Under the pieces are notes generated by a model that was not told the DNA's origin, searched no databases, and saw only the letters and a program-made list of their open reading frames with translations. The position numbers and the translations under genes were made by a program. Shown one piece after another: positions 55,463-62,813 of a stretch of DNA of 64,000 bases (positions within the stretch are counted from its first letter, which is position 1; each line of letters begins with the position of its first letter). The stretch comes from DASWJZ01 sp963805325 (GTDB lineage Bacteria > Pseudomonadota > Alphaproteobacteria > Rhizobiales > Afifellaceae): assembly GCA_963805325.1 (NCBI GenBank), contig CAWDTS010000018.1, positions 56,599 to 120,598 on the forward strand, given 5' to 3'.

Positions 55463-57400
55463 TCAGAAAGATTGCCCCAACCCCACGTAAAACGCGAAAT
55501 GCGGGTCGCCGCTCTTGCGGTTGATCGGCACCGCCACGTCGAAGCGAAGCGGACCGAGAGGCGTATGATAGCGCAATCCGATGCCGGCGCCGATGCGAAA
55601 CTCCTCGTTGAAATCGGGCAGCGGATTATCGTAGGCGGCGCCGACGTCGACGAAGGGAACGACGCCGATCGTGTCGGTCACGCGTACGCGCATCTCGAAC
55701 GAGGCCTCCAGGAAGGAAAGCCCGCCGATGACGTCGCTGCCGACCTTCGGCCCGACGCTCCGGTATTCGTAGCCGCGGATCGAGCCGCCGCCGCCGAGAT
55801 AGAAGCGCCGCGTCGCCGGCACGTCCTGGACGTCGGCGCCGACGATGCTGCCTGCGGAGCCGCGCGCCGCGAACACAATGCGGTCATTGCCGCCGACCGC
55901 GTAATAGCCGGAGATCGTGCCCTGCGCGACGACGGCGACCGTGCCGCTCAGGATGTCGGTGAAGGGCTCCGCATCGAGCGTGCCGCGCAGTCCCTCGGTC
56001 GGATTGAGCTTGTTGTCGCGCGCGTCGTAATCGAGCCTCGTCGGCAGGCTGACGAGCAAGAAACGGTTCCTGCCGAAGGCGTCCTCGATCCGGTCCCATT
56101 CGACGTTGACCGCCGAGCTCAGCGTCAGCTTCTGATTGAAGCGGTGCTCGAAGCCGGCCCGGCCGGCGACCGTGCGGCTCTCATAGGTGTCGACGAACTC
56201 CCGCTGCGCGGAAAGCCTGAGCGTCGCATCGGTATCCGGCGTGAACACCCCGGGACGGCGGAACGTGGTCGCCAGATCGTAGGAGAGATCGGTGAAATCG
56301 TTGGCGAAGATGCGGCTCACGGCCGCGTCGAACCGCAGACTCTCCGCATGGCCGAAGAGGTTGCGGTGCATCCAGTAGCCTTCGAGCGTCGCCCCGTCGA
56401 CAGTCGCATAAGAGACGCCGCCGCCGATCAGATGTCGCTTCCGTTCCGTCAGGTTGAACGTGATGGGCATCAGCCCGTCGGGCCCGACCGTATCACCCTC
56501 GACGATGCCGACGCTGGCGAAGACGCCGATGTCCTGCATGCGCTTGCGGGCGCGTTCCAGCTTGTTTGGGTCGTAGGGTTCGCCGGGCGTGATCCCGGTC
56601 ATGAAGCGCGCATATTGCGGGTCGATCCGCTCGGTGCCGGTCACGGTGACCTCGCCGAAGCGCGCCTGCGGCCCGGGTGCGACGACGAGCGTGACGTCGA
56701 CCAGATTCGTGCGGTGGTCGGCGATGACCTCGCGCTTTGCGATCGCGGCCTTCGGATGCCCGTGGAAGCGCCACGCTTCGATCAGGCGGCGCTCGGCGAA
56801 GAGCACGGCGCCGGAGCGCGCCACCGCGCCCTCCTCAAGCTCCCATTCCTTGCGGTCGAGCGCCTTCGCCTCGCGGCGCGTCAGCGGCTCCGGCAGCATG
56901 CCGTCGACCGTGATCTTGCCGAACTTGAAAAGCGGGCCGGGATCGACGGAGATGGCGACGGAAGCCTTGTCCGGAAGCGTCGCGTCCGGGCGCAAGGTCT
57001 CCGCCCGCTGGCCCTCGATCGTAATGACGATGGTCCCGCCATAATAGCCGCGCCCGTAGAGTGCAGCGACGATGCGTCCATAGTCGCCGCGCGCACGGGC
57101 GATCAGTCCGGCCGTGCCGGGCGGCGGCTTCTTCAGGTCGCGCGCCAGCGCGGAGGCGTTGCGGATCGCTTTTTCGAGGTCGCGATCGCCGTCGGCGACC
57201 TTGACCTCAAGCGTGTAGGGCTTCGCATCGGGAACGACGGCGGTGGCGTCGTTCTTCTCGAAGAATTTCCGTCCGAAAAGCTCGAATGCAAGCGCCGGGA
57301 GGCTGGCGCTGACCACGAACAGCATGACGGCCGTCAGAAGCGCCAGAAACCGCCGCCCCGGGACGAAACAAAGGAAAGGCTCGGCCCCCGCGAAGCTCAC
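55463..57400 (-). CDS. tamA: Autotransporter assembly outer-membrane protein TamA (BamA/Omp85 superfamily)
   Basis: About 645 residues from GTG 57400; another in-frame GTG at 57463 is possible and no ribosome-binding site is decisive. FLALLTAVMLFVVSASLPALA is the signal peptide. POTRA-like repeats follow (about residues 50-310: RIVAALYGRGYYGGTIVITI, FKFGKITVDG, ARFGEVTVTG). The C-terminal half is a 16-strand Omp85 barrel with FYLGGGGSIRGYEYRSVGP, carrying the lid-loop (V)RGY motif, and VPFVDVGAAYDN; it ends in aromatic residues (FYVGLGQSF), as outer-membrane proteins do. It forms an operon with tamB. The region upstream is divergent from cysG. Confidence 0.9.
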   Translation of the reverse strand: MSFAGAEPFLCFVPGRRFLALLTAVMLFVVSASLPALAFELFGRKFFEKNDATAVVPDAKPYTLEVKVADGDRDLEKAIRNASALARDLKKPPPGTAGLIARARGDYGRIVAALYGRGYYGGTIVITIEGQRAETLRPDATLPDKASVAISVDPGPLFKFGKITVDGMLPEPLTRREAKALDRKEWELEEGAVARSGAVLFAERRLIEAWRFHGHPKAAIAKREVIADHRTNLVDVTLVVAPGPQARFGEVTVTGTERIDPQYARFMTGITPGEPYDPNKLERARKRMQDIGVFASVGIVEGDTVGPDGLMPITFNLTERKRHLIGGGVSYATVDGATLEGYWMHRNLFGHAESLRFDAAVSRIFANDFTDLSYDLATTFRRPGVFTPDTDATLRLSAQREFVDTYESRTVAGRAGFEHRFNQKLTLSSAVNVEWDRIEDAFGRNRFLLVSLPTRLDYDARDNKLNPTEGLRGTLDAEPFTDILSGTVAVVAQGTISGYYAVGGNDRIVFAARGSAGSIVGADVQDVPATRRFYLGGGGSIRGYEYRSVGPKVGSDVIGGLSFLEASFEMRVRVTDTIGVVPFVDVGAAYDNPLPDFNEEFRIGAGIGLRYHTPLGPLRFDVAVPINRKSGDPHFAFYVGLGQSF

Positions 57401-57797
57401 TACGCCACCCGCTCCCCGATTCCGGGGGCAACCGCGCCCACCGCCGAAGCGCACGCCACCCACACCGCATCCGCCAGCGCGGATGCCTCCACCACCTTTT
57501 TGCCTGCCGGAAGTGGCGACAATCAGACGATTTAACCCAATCTCTTAACGATTTATTAACCACGATCGCGCGGCACGGGAAAGCGCCCCGGCGCAGTGCG
57601 GTCCAGGTCGGCGCCCCCTGGGGCGCGAGGGCAACACACGAGCCGCCGCGCAACCCCTCGTCGAGAAGGGAATTTGCCCCCCGTAGCAGGTGCGGACCCG
57701 AAAGTTTTCCTCCTTCATCGACAAACTGAGCAAGCCGTTTCTGTCGGGCCAAGTGCCTGTCACCCATATTGAAAGGCCAACCCGCCGAGATGCGCTC
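57401..57797. other. Divergent intergenic region between tamA and cysG
   Basis: About 400 bases with no supported gene. The left part is GC-rich and may belong to a longer tamA N-terminus. Around 57532-57563 is a T/A-rich block (TTTAACCCAATCTCTTAACG, then ATTTATTAACC) typical of alphaproteobacterial promoter regions. The rest is low-complexity GC-rich sequence, including a GGCGCCCCCTGGGGCGC near-palindrome around 57610-57630. Confidence 0.5.
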
Positions 57798-58814
57798 ATG
57801 GAACGGCTTTCAGTATTTCCCGCCTTCCACAAGGTTGTCGGTCGCGTCGTGCTCGTTGTTGGCGACGGCGCGGCGGCCGTTGCGAAGGTGCGCCTGCTGC
57901 TTGAGACGGAGGCGAAAATCCGCCTCGTTTCGGCCGCCCCGACGGCAGCGCTTTCAACGCTGGCGGCAGCTAACGGCATCGAGCACGTCCGGCGCGCCTT
58001 TCGCGCTGCGGACCTCGACGGAGCAGTGCTCGCTTTCGCGGCAAATGAGGCACGCGAGGCGGACCAAGCCGTGGTCGCCGCGGCGCGCCTGCGGAACATC
58101 CCCGCAAACGCCGTCGATATCCCCGATCTTTGCGATTTCTACACGCCGGCGATTGTGAATCGCGCGCCGGTCGCAATTGCCATCACATCGACCGGCGCCG
58201 GCCCGGTTCTTGCGCAAAAGCTCCGCGCCAGGATCGAGGCGATGCTCTCCCCGCGCCTCGGCGCATTGGCGAGCCTCGGCGAGTCGTTCCGCGGGGCCGC
58301 GGATCGTGTGCTCCCGAAGGGCCAGCCGCGCCGCCGCTTCTGGTCGGCCTTCTTCGAGGGCCGGGTCGCCGACGCGGTGCTATCCGGCCGGGTCGAGGAG
58401 GCACGGCGGCTCGCCTCGCGGCTTCTGACGGAGGCGGATTCTGAAAGGCACGGCTTCGTTTGGCTGGTCGGCGCGGCTGTTCCTGCCGATCTGCTCACGC
58501 TTCGCGCGCAGCGCGCCCTGCAGGAAGCCGACGTGATCGTTCATGACGGGCAGGTGGCAGACGACGTGATCGCGATGGGCCGCCGCGACGCCGAGCGGAT
58601 CGAAGTCGGCGGGCGCGGCACGCGGCGCGACGCGGCGCGCGAGGCGATCACTCGCGAGGCCGGTGCCGGGCGCCGCGTGGTGCGACTGACCGCAAACGAT
58701 CCGGCTGCCTCGGAGGGCGCTGCAATCGCCGCCCTCACCGCAGCAAAAATACCCTTCGAGATCGTGCCGAGCGTGCCGGTTCCGCGCGCCGACGCCAACG
58801 TCTTGGCCGCCTGA
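57798..58814 (+). CDS. cysG: Siroheme synthase-like protein: Met8-type dehydrogenase/ferrochelatase with truncated methyltransferase domain
   Basis: 338 residues; full CysG is about 460. Residues 1-200 are the precorrin-2 dehydrogenase/sirohydrochlorin ferrochelatase part (VGRVVLVVGDGAAAVAKVRLL Rossmann motif, NIPANAVDIPDLCDFYTPAI, AITSTGAGPVLAQKLRARIE). The last 115 residues resemble only the first part of the SUMT/CobA domain (GFVWLVGAAVPADLLTLRAQ, RRVVRLTANDPAASEG), and key loops are changed: GAAVPADLLT for the usual GAGPGDPDLLT, and TANDPAASEG for KGGDPFIFGRG. Methylation of uroporphyrinogen would thus need a separate CobA elsewhere. ATG 57798 is chosen by family alignment. First gene of the sulfate-reduction operon. 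Confidence 0.82.
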   Translation: MERLSVFPAFHKVVGRVVLVVGDGAAAVAKVRLLLETEAKIRLVSAAPTAALSTLAAANGIEHVRRAFRAADLDGAVLAFAANEAREADQAVVAAARLRNIPANAVDIPDLCDFYTPAIVNRAPVAIAITSTGAGPVLAQKLRARIEAMLSPRLGALASLGESFRGAADRVLPKGQPRRRFWSAFFEGRVADAVLSGRVEEARRLASRLLTEADSERHGFVWLVGAAVPADLLTLRAQRALQEADVIVHDGQVADDVIAMGRRDAERIEVGGRGTRRDAAREAITREAGAGRRVVRLTANDPAASEGAAIAALTAAKIPFEIVPSVPVPRADANVLAA

Positions 58815-58823
58815 GGCACCGGA

Positions 58824-59141
58824 ATGAACGTCATCATCGCCAACGAGCTCGCCGACGGCCTCGTCGTCTTCCAGACCTCCTCCGGCTGGACGCGCGACAT
58901 CGACCGAGCCGCGATCATGGAGGGTAAGGAAGCCTCTGAGGCAGCGCTTCAGCGCGCCAAGGCCGACGAGGCAAAGAACGTGGTCGTGGACCCGACCGCG
59001 ATCGAGGTCCGCCGCGAGGGCGGGCGTCTCGTGCCGGTCAAGCTGCGCGAGCGCATCCGCGCCGAGGGGCCGACGACCGGAAACTCAAAGAAGGGCCATG
59101 CGCCCGCCGCCGCGACGAGCGCGCGCGGCAGCGCGGCCTGA
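58824..59141 (+). CDS. DUF2849 domain-containing protein
   Basis: 105 residues. NVIIANELADGLVVFQTSSG, WTRDIDRAAI and VVDPTAIEVRREGGRLVPVK, then KLRERIRAEGPT, are the DUF2849 family pattern. In Alphaproteobacteria this small cytosolic protein is almost always encoded directly before the sulfite reductase gene, as here (9 bases after cysG, 10 before cysI). Its molecular role is unknown; a part in supplying siroheme or electrons to CysI is plausible from context. The last 20 residues are Ala/Gly-rich and disordered. Confidence 0.87.
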   Translation: MNVIIANELADGLVVFQTSSGWTRDIDRAAIMEGKEASEAALQRAKADEAKNVVVDPTAIEVRREGGRLVPVKLRERIRAEGPTTGNSKKGHAPAAATSARGSAA

Positions 59142-59151
59142 GGGTATTGCG

Positions 59152-60810
59152 ATGTACCGTTACGACGAATTCGACCATGCGTTCGTGAAGGAGCGCGTCG
59201 CGCAGTTCCGCGACCAGGTGGGTCGGCGGCTTTCCGGCGAGCTCGACGAGGAGCAGTTCAAGCCGCTGCGGCTCCAGAACGGGGTCTACCTGCAGCTCCA
59301 CGCCTATATGCTGAGAATCGCCGTCCCCTACGGCACGCTCAATCCGCGCCAGGTGCGGATGCTCGCGCATATCGCGCGCAAATACGACAAGGGCTACGGC
59401 CACTTCACCACGCGGCAGAATCTGCAGTTCAACTGGCCGCAGCTGAAGGACGTTCCGGACATCCTCGAAGACCTCGCCTCGGTCGAGATGCACGCCATCC
59501 AGACCTCGGGGAACTGCATCCGCAACGTCACCGCCGACCATTTCGCCGGCGTCGCAGCCGACGAGGTCGCCGACCCGCGGCCCTATGCGGAGATTCTCCG
59601 CCAGTGGTCGTCGCTCCACCCGGAATTCCTCTTCCTGCCGCGGAAATTCAAGATCGCGGTGGCCGGAGGACCGGTTGACCGCGCCGCGATCCAGTTTCAC
59701 GACATCGGCTACGAGGTGAAGCGGGACGAGGCGGGCGAGCTTGGCTTCGCCGTCACTATCGGCGGCGGCATGGGGCGCACCCCGATGCTCGGCAAGAAGA
59801 TCCGCGATTTCCTGCCGGAAGAGGATTTGCTCGCTTATTCGGAAGCGATCCTGCGCGTCTACAACATGCACGGACGCCGCGACAACAAATACAAGGCGCG
59901 CATCAAGATCCTCGTCCACGAGACGGGGATGGAGAACATCGGCAGGGAAATCGAGGCCGAGTTCGAGGCGAACAGGAACGGCGTGCTGCGCCTTCCCGAG
60001 GATGAGCTCCGGCGCATCGCCGCTTACTTCGCGCCGCCTGCCTATGAGACGCGCTCCGCTACGAGCACGATGCTCGACGCTGCGCGCAAGAGCGACGCCG
60101 CCTTCGACCGCTGGTTCCGGCGCAACGTCCACGCGCACCGCGTCCCCGGCCACGCGATCGTGACAATCTCGTTGAAGCCGATCGGCGGCGTCCCCGGCGA
60201 CGCGACGGCGGATCAGCTCGATGCGATCGCCGACATCACCGAGCGCTTCTCGCATGACGAGATCCGCGTCAGCCATGAGCAGAACCTGGTGCTGCCGCAT
60301 GTCGCGCTCGACGATCTGAAGGCGCTCTACGACGCGCTCGTCGTGCGCGGTCTTGCGACAGGCAACGCCGGGCTCGTCACCGACATCATCGCCTGCCCCG
60401 GTCTCGATTATTGCGCGCTCGCCAATGCCCGCTCGATCCCGATCGCGCAGCGCATCTCGGAGCGCTTCGCCGAACCGCAGCGGCAGGAGGAGATCGGCGA
60501 CCTGAAGATCAAGATCTCTGGCTGCATCAATGCCTGCGGCCATCATCATGCCGGCCACATCGGCATCCTCGGCGTCGATCGGAAGGGCGAGGAGTTCTAC
60601 CAGATCACGCTCGGCGGCTCCGGCGACGAACGCGCCTCGATCGGCGAGATCGTCGGCAAGGGCTTCTCCACCGACGAGATCGTCGACGCGGTCGAGACGC
60701 TGGTCGACACCTATGTCGAAAGGCGCGCAAGCGCGGCCGAGCCGTTCCTCGAAACTTACCGCCGTCTCGGTCCGGCGCCGTTCAAGGAGGCGCTCTATGG
60801 CGCTGCTTGA
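59152..60810 (+). CDS. cysI: Assimilatory sulfite (or nitrite/sulfite) reductase haemoprotein
   Basis: 552 residues from ATG 59152. Duplicated siroheme-Fe4S4 reductase fold: GTLNPRQVRMLAHIARKYDK and GHFTTRQNLQFNWPQL at the start, TSGNCIRNVTADHFAG for siroheme contacts, and the cluster motifs CPGLDYC and ISGCINACGHHHAGHIG in the C-terminal half (Cys-x5-Cys, Cys-x3-Cys). It reduces sulfite to sulfide with six electrons in the cytosol. No adjacent cysJ is present, so ferredoxin or another donor is likely. It overlaps cysH by 14 bases. Nitrite reductase activity cannot be excluded, but gene context favours sulfite. Confidence 0.92.
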   Translation: MYRYDEFDHAFVKERVAQFRDQVGRRLSGELDEEQFKPLRLQNGVYLQLHAYMLRIAVPYGTLNPRQVRMLAHIARKYDKGYGHFTTRQNLQFNWPQLKDVPDILEDLASVEMHAIQTSGNCIRNVTADHFAGVAADEVADPRPYAEILRQWSSLHPEFLFLPRKFKIAVAGGPVDRAAIQFHDIGYEVKRDEAGELGFAVTIGGGMGRTPMLGKKIRDFLPEEDLLAYSEAILRVYNMHGRRDNKYKARIKILVHETGMENIGREIEAEFEANRNGVLRLPEDELRRIAAYFAPPAYETRSATSTMLDAARKSDAAFDRWFRRNVHAHRVPGHAIVTISLKPIGGVPGDATADQLDAIADITERFSHDEIRVSHEQNLVLPHVALDDLKALYDALVVRGLATGNAGLVTDIIACPGLDYCALANARSIPIAQRISERFAEPQRQEEIGDLKIKISGCINACGHHHAGHIGILGVDRKGEEFYQITLGGSGDERASIGEIVGKGFSTDEIVDAVETLVDTYVERRASAAEPFLETYRRLGPAPFKEALYGAA

Positions 60811-61558
60811 GGTCTTCGCCCATCTGCTCGACGAGCAGAATCCAGCTGCGGCGCACGCCGCGCTCCTGAGTGAGCGCTACGCGAACTGGCGCACGCGCGA
60901 TGTGCTCGACGATGTCATCAACCACGAGTTCGACGGCCACATCGCGCTCGTCTCGAGCTTCGGCGCCAATTCCGTCGTGCTCCTGCATCTCGCCGCGTCC
61001 GTTGCGCCCGCGGTTCCTGTGATCTTCATCGACACCGGAAAAATCTTCGGCTCGACGCTGCGCTATCGCGATGAGCTTATTGCACGGCTCGGACTGACGG
61101 ACGTCCGCGCCGCGCGACCCGATCCGGCGACGCTCGCGACGCACGACACCAATTCCGGCCTCTGGCTGCGCGAGCCCGACAAATGCTGCGCAATCCGCAA
61201 GGTGGCGCCGCTGGCGCGCGCTCTGTCGGGCTTCGATGCCTGGATCTCCGGGCGCAAGCGCTATCAGGGCGGCATGCGCGCCGCGCTGCCTCTGGTCGAG
61301 GCGGAAGGCGAGCGCATCAAGATCAACCCGCTCGCCGGTTGGTCGAAAGACGATCTCGCCGCCTATCGGAAGCTTCACGATCTTCCCGAGCACCCGCTCG
61401 TCGCGGACGGGTTCCGCTCGATCGGCTGCATGCCGTGCACCACGCGCGTCGGCGAAGGCGAGGACGAGCGCGACGGACGCTGGCGCGGCCGCGACAAGAC
61501 CGAGTGCGGCATCCATTTCGGCCTCGCCGCTTTCGAGACGGACGGGAGCGGCATATGA
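60797..61558 (+). CDS. cysH: Assimilatory adenylyl-sulfate (APS) reductase, [4Fe-4S] type
   Basis: 253 residues from ATG 60797, overlapping cysI by 14 bases. LVSSFGANSVVLLHL is the PP-loop (SFGxxS); IDTGKIFGSTLRYRDEL binds adenylate; DKCCAIRKVAPL and GCMPCTTRVGEGED supply the CC...CxxC ligands of a [4Fe-4S] cluster, and KTECGIHF near the end carries the catalytic Cys. Presence of the CC/CxxC set marks it as APS-reducing rather than PAPS-reducing. It produces sulfite for CysI using thioredoxin. Its stop overlaps the next gene's start (ATGA). Confidence 0.92.
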   Translation: MALLEVFAHLLDEQNPAAAHAALLSERYANWRTRDVLDDVINHEFDGHIALVSSFGANSVVLLHLAASVAPAVPVIFIDTGKIFGSTLRYRDELIARLGLTDVRAARPDPATLATHDTNSGLWLREPDKCCAIRKVAPLARALSGFDAWISGRKRYQGGMRAALPLVEAEGERIKINPLAGWSKDDLAAYRKLHDLPEHPLVADGFRSIGCMPCTTRVGEGEDERDGRWRGRDKTECGIHFGLAAFETDGSGI

Positions 61559-62088
61559 GCGAGGTCTCCAATCCGATCTGGCACGACGGCGGCTTTCCAT
61601 CCCGACGAATGGGTCCGCCACACGCCCGACGCAGCACTGGTCGCCGGCGACTATCCGCTGCTCGTGCCGCTCGAAGGACTTCCTTGCCGAGCCGGAGCGT
61701 TTCCTCGCGCACGAGGGACCGCTCGGGTCGAGATCGCAGCGGGCGACTCCGTCGACTCGCTGACGCCGCATCTTCAGCGGCTCGCGCTGATCGCGCTGGC
61801 CTTTCCGAAATTCTCCGACGGCCGCGCCTATTCCACGGCGCGGCTTCTGCGCGAACGGCTGGGGTTTACGGGCGAGCTTCGCGCCGTGGGCGACGTGCTC
61901 TCCGACCAGATCCCGCTGATGCGCCGCTGCGGCATCACGAGCTTCGAGGTCCACCACGCGCCGACCCGCGCCGCCCTCCGGGCCGGGCGTCTCGCCGAGA
62001 TGCACCACTATCTACCAGCCGATCCCGACCGCCCCGCACGAAGCGCCGAGCCGGCACGCGCCCGTGGCTGCGGCAGCTTGCGATCTAA
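61555..62088 (+). pseudogene. DUF934 family protein (sulfate-operon accessory), at least five frameshifts
   Basis: The ATG at 61555 overlaps the cysH stop (ATGA). The protein can be traced in pieces through different frames: NPIWHDGGF, HPDEWVRHTPDAALVAGDYP, DFLAEPERFLAHEG, VEIAAGDSVDSLTPHLQRLA with FPKFSDGRAYSTARLLRERL and IPLMRRCGITSFEV, EMHHYYQPIPTAPHEAP, and finally GTRPWLRQLAI ending at TAA 62086-62088. Breaks are near 61594, 61674, 61729, 62013 and 62050. All segments of the family (normally about 170 residues) are present in order. Either the gene is decayed or sequence accuracy falls here. DUF934 genes normally end this operon; function unknown. Confidence 0.75.
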
Positions 62089-62112
62089 CCCTTGAAAGAA
62101 CAGGTGCTTTTC

Positions 62113-62135
62113 GATATCTATCATTGGTAGATATC
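62113..62135. promoter_or_regulatory. Near-perfect palindrome upstream of vapB, candidate autoregulatory operator
   Basis: GATATCTATC and GGTAGATATC flank ATT (9 of 10 positions mirror). It lies 11 bases before the vapB start codon in A+T-rich DNA, the usual place and symmetry for a VapB/VapBC binding site. Confidence 0.6.
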
Positions 62136-62146
62136 AAAGGTGCGAC

Positions 62147-62404
62147 GTGAACAAGGCCAAGCTTTTCTGGACGGGGCGTTCCCAGGCGGTTCGCCTGCCG
62201 AAGGAATTCCGTTTCGAGGGCAACGAGGTGCAAATCCGTCGCCAGGGCAACGCTGTCGTTCTCGAACCCCTCGCAAAGGACACCACCAAGGATTGGGCCT
62301 GGCTGGACGAGATTGCCGGAAAGCTCGGGGGCGACTTCATGCCTGAGGGGCGCGAGCAGCCGGAGACGCAGGAGCGACCTGAGCTCGACAAGCTCTTCAA
62401 GTGA
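62147..62404 (+). CDS. vapB: VapB-type antitoxin (AbrB/SpoVT fold)
   Basis: 85 residues from GTG 62147, with AAAGG upstream. NKAKLFWTGRSQAVRLPKEF and EGNEVQIRRQGNAVVLEP form the swapped-hairpin AbrB DNA-binding domain (SQAVRLPKEFR motif), and the acidic, disordered C-terminus (REQPETQERPELDKLFK) would wrap the toxin. It binds the upstream palindrome and neutralises VapC. It overlaps vapC by 4 bases (GTGA), as expected for a type II pair. Confidence 0.9.
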   Translation: MNKAKLFWTGRSQAVRLPKEFRFEGNEVQIRRQGNAVVLEPLAKDTTKDWAWLDEIAGKLGGDFMPEGREQPETQERPELDKLFK

Positions 62405-62806
62405 GCCGCTACATCCTCGATACGAACGTGATGATCGCCCTTTTGAAGGGCCGTCACCGGGCGCTCGAAGAGCGAATTCGTGCCGAGCAAGCCGACGCAA
62501 TCTCGATTTCATCGATCGTCGCGTTCGAGCTCTACTTCGGGGCGTTCAATAGTGCGCGGCGAAACGAGAACCTTGCTGTGCTCGATACACTTCGTTTCGC
62601 GATCCTGCCCTTTGACGCGAACGATGCGTTCCATGCAGGAGAAGCTCGCGCCGTCTCTGCAAAGCAGAGGCACGCCGATCGGCCCGTTCGACATCCTGAT
62701 CGCCGGTCAGGCGCTGGCCCGCAACCTGACGCTCGTCACCAACAACACACGCGAGTTTCGTCGCGTAGCGGGCCTGCAAGTCGAAGACTGGCTCGGACGC
62801 GGCTGA
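62401..62806 (+). CDS. vapC: VapC-type PIN-domain ribonuclease toxin, frameshifted near 62660
   Basis: About 134 residues when joined, from GTG 62401. SRYILDTNVMIALLKGRH has the first catalytic Asp, ISSIVAFELYFGA the conserved Glu, and after the break GTPIGPFDILIAGQALARNL and TLVTNNTREFRRVAGLQVED carry the remaining acidic residues and the end. The N-terminal frame departs after HAGEARAV; deleting one base restores LQSRGTPIGPFD. If real, the toxin is dead and vapB is left alone; given the many similar shifts nearby, a sequence error is more likely. PIN toxins cut tRNA or rRNA. Confidence 0.82.
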
Positions 62807-62813
62807 TCGCGCT

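Noticed and set aside
57207..57767. Minus-strand frame of 186 codons between cysG and tamA
   Set aside because: Low-complexity Arg/Trp-rich product, overlaps the tamA signal-peptide region in another frame, no ribosome-binding site.
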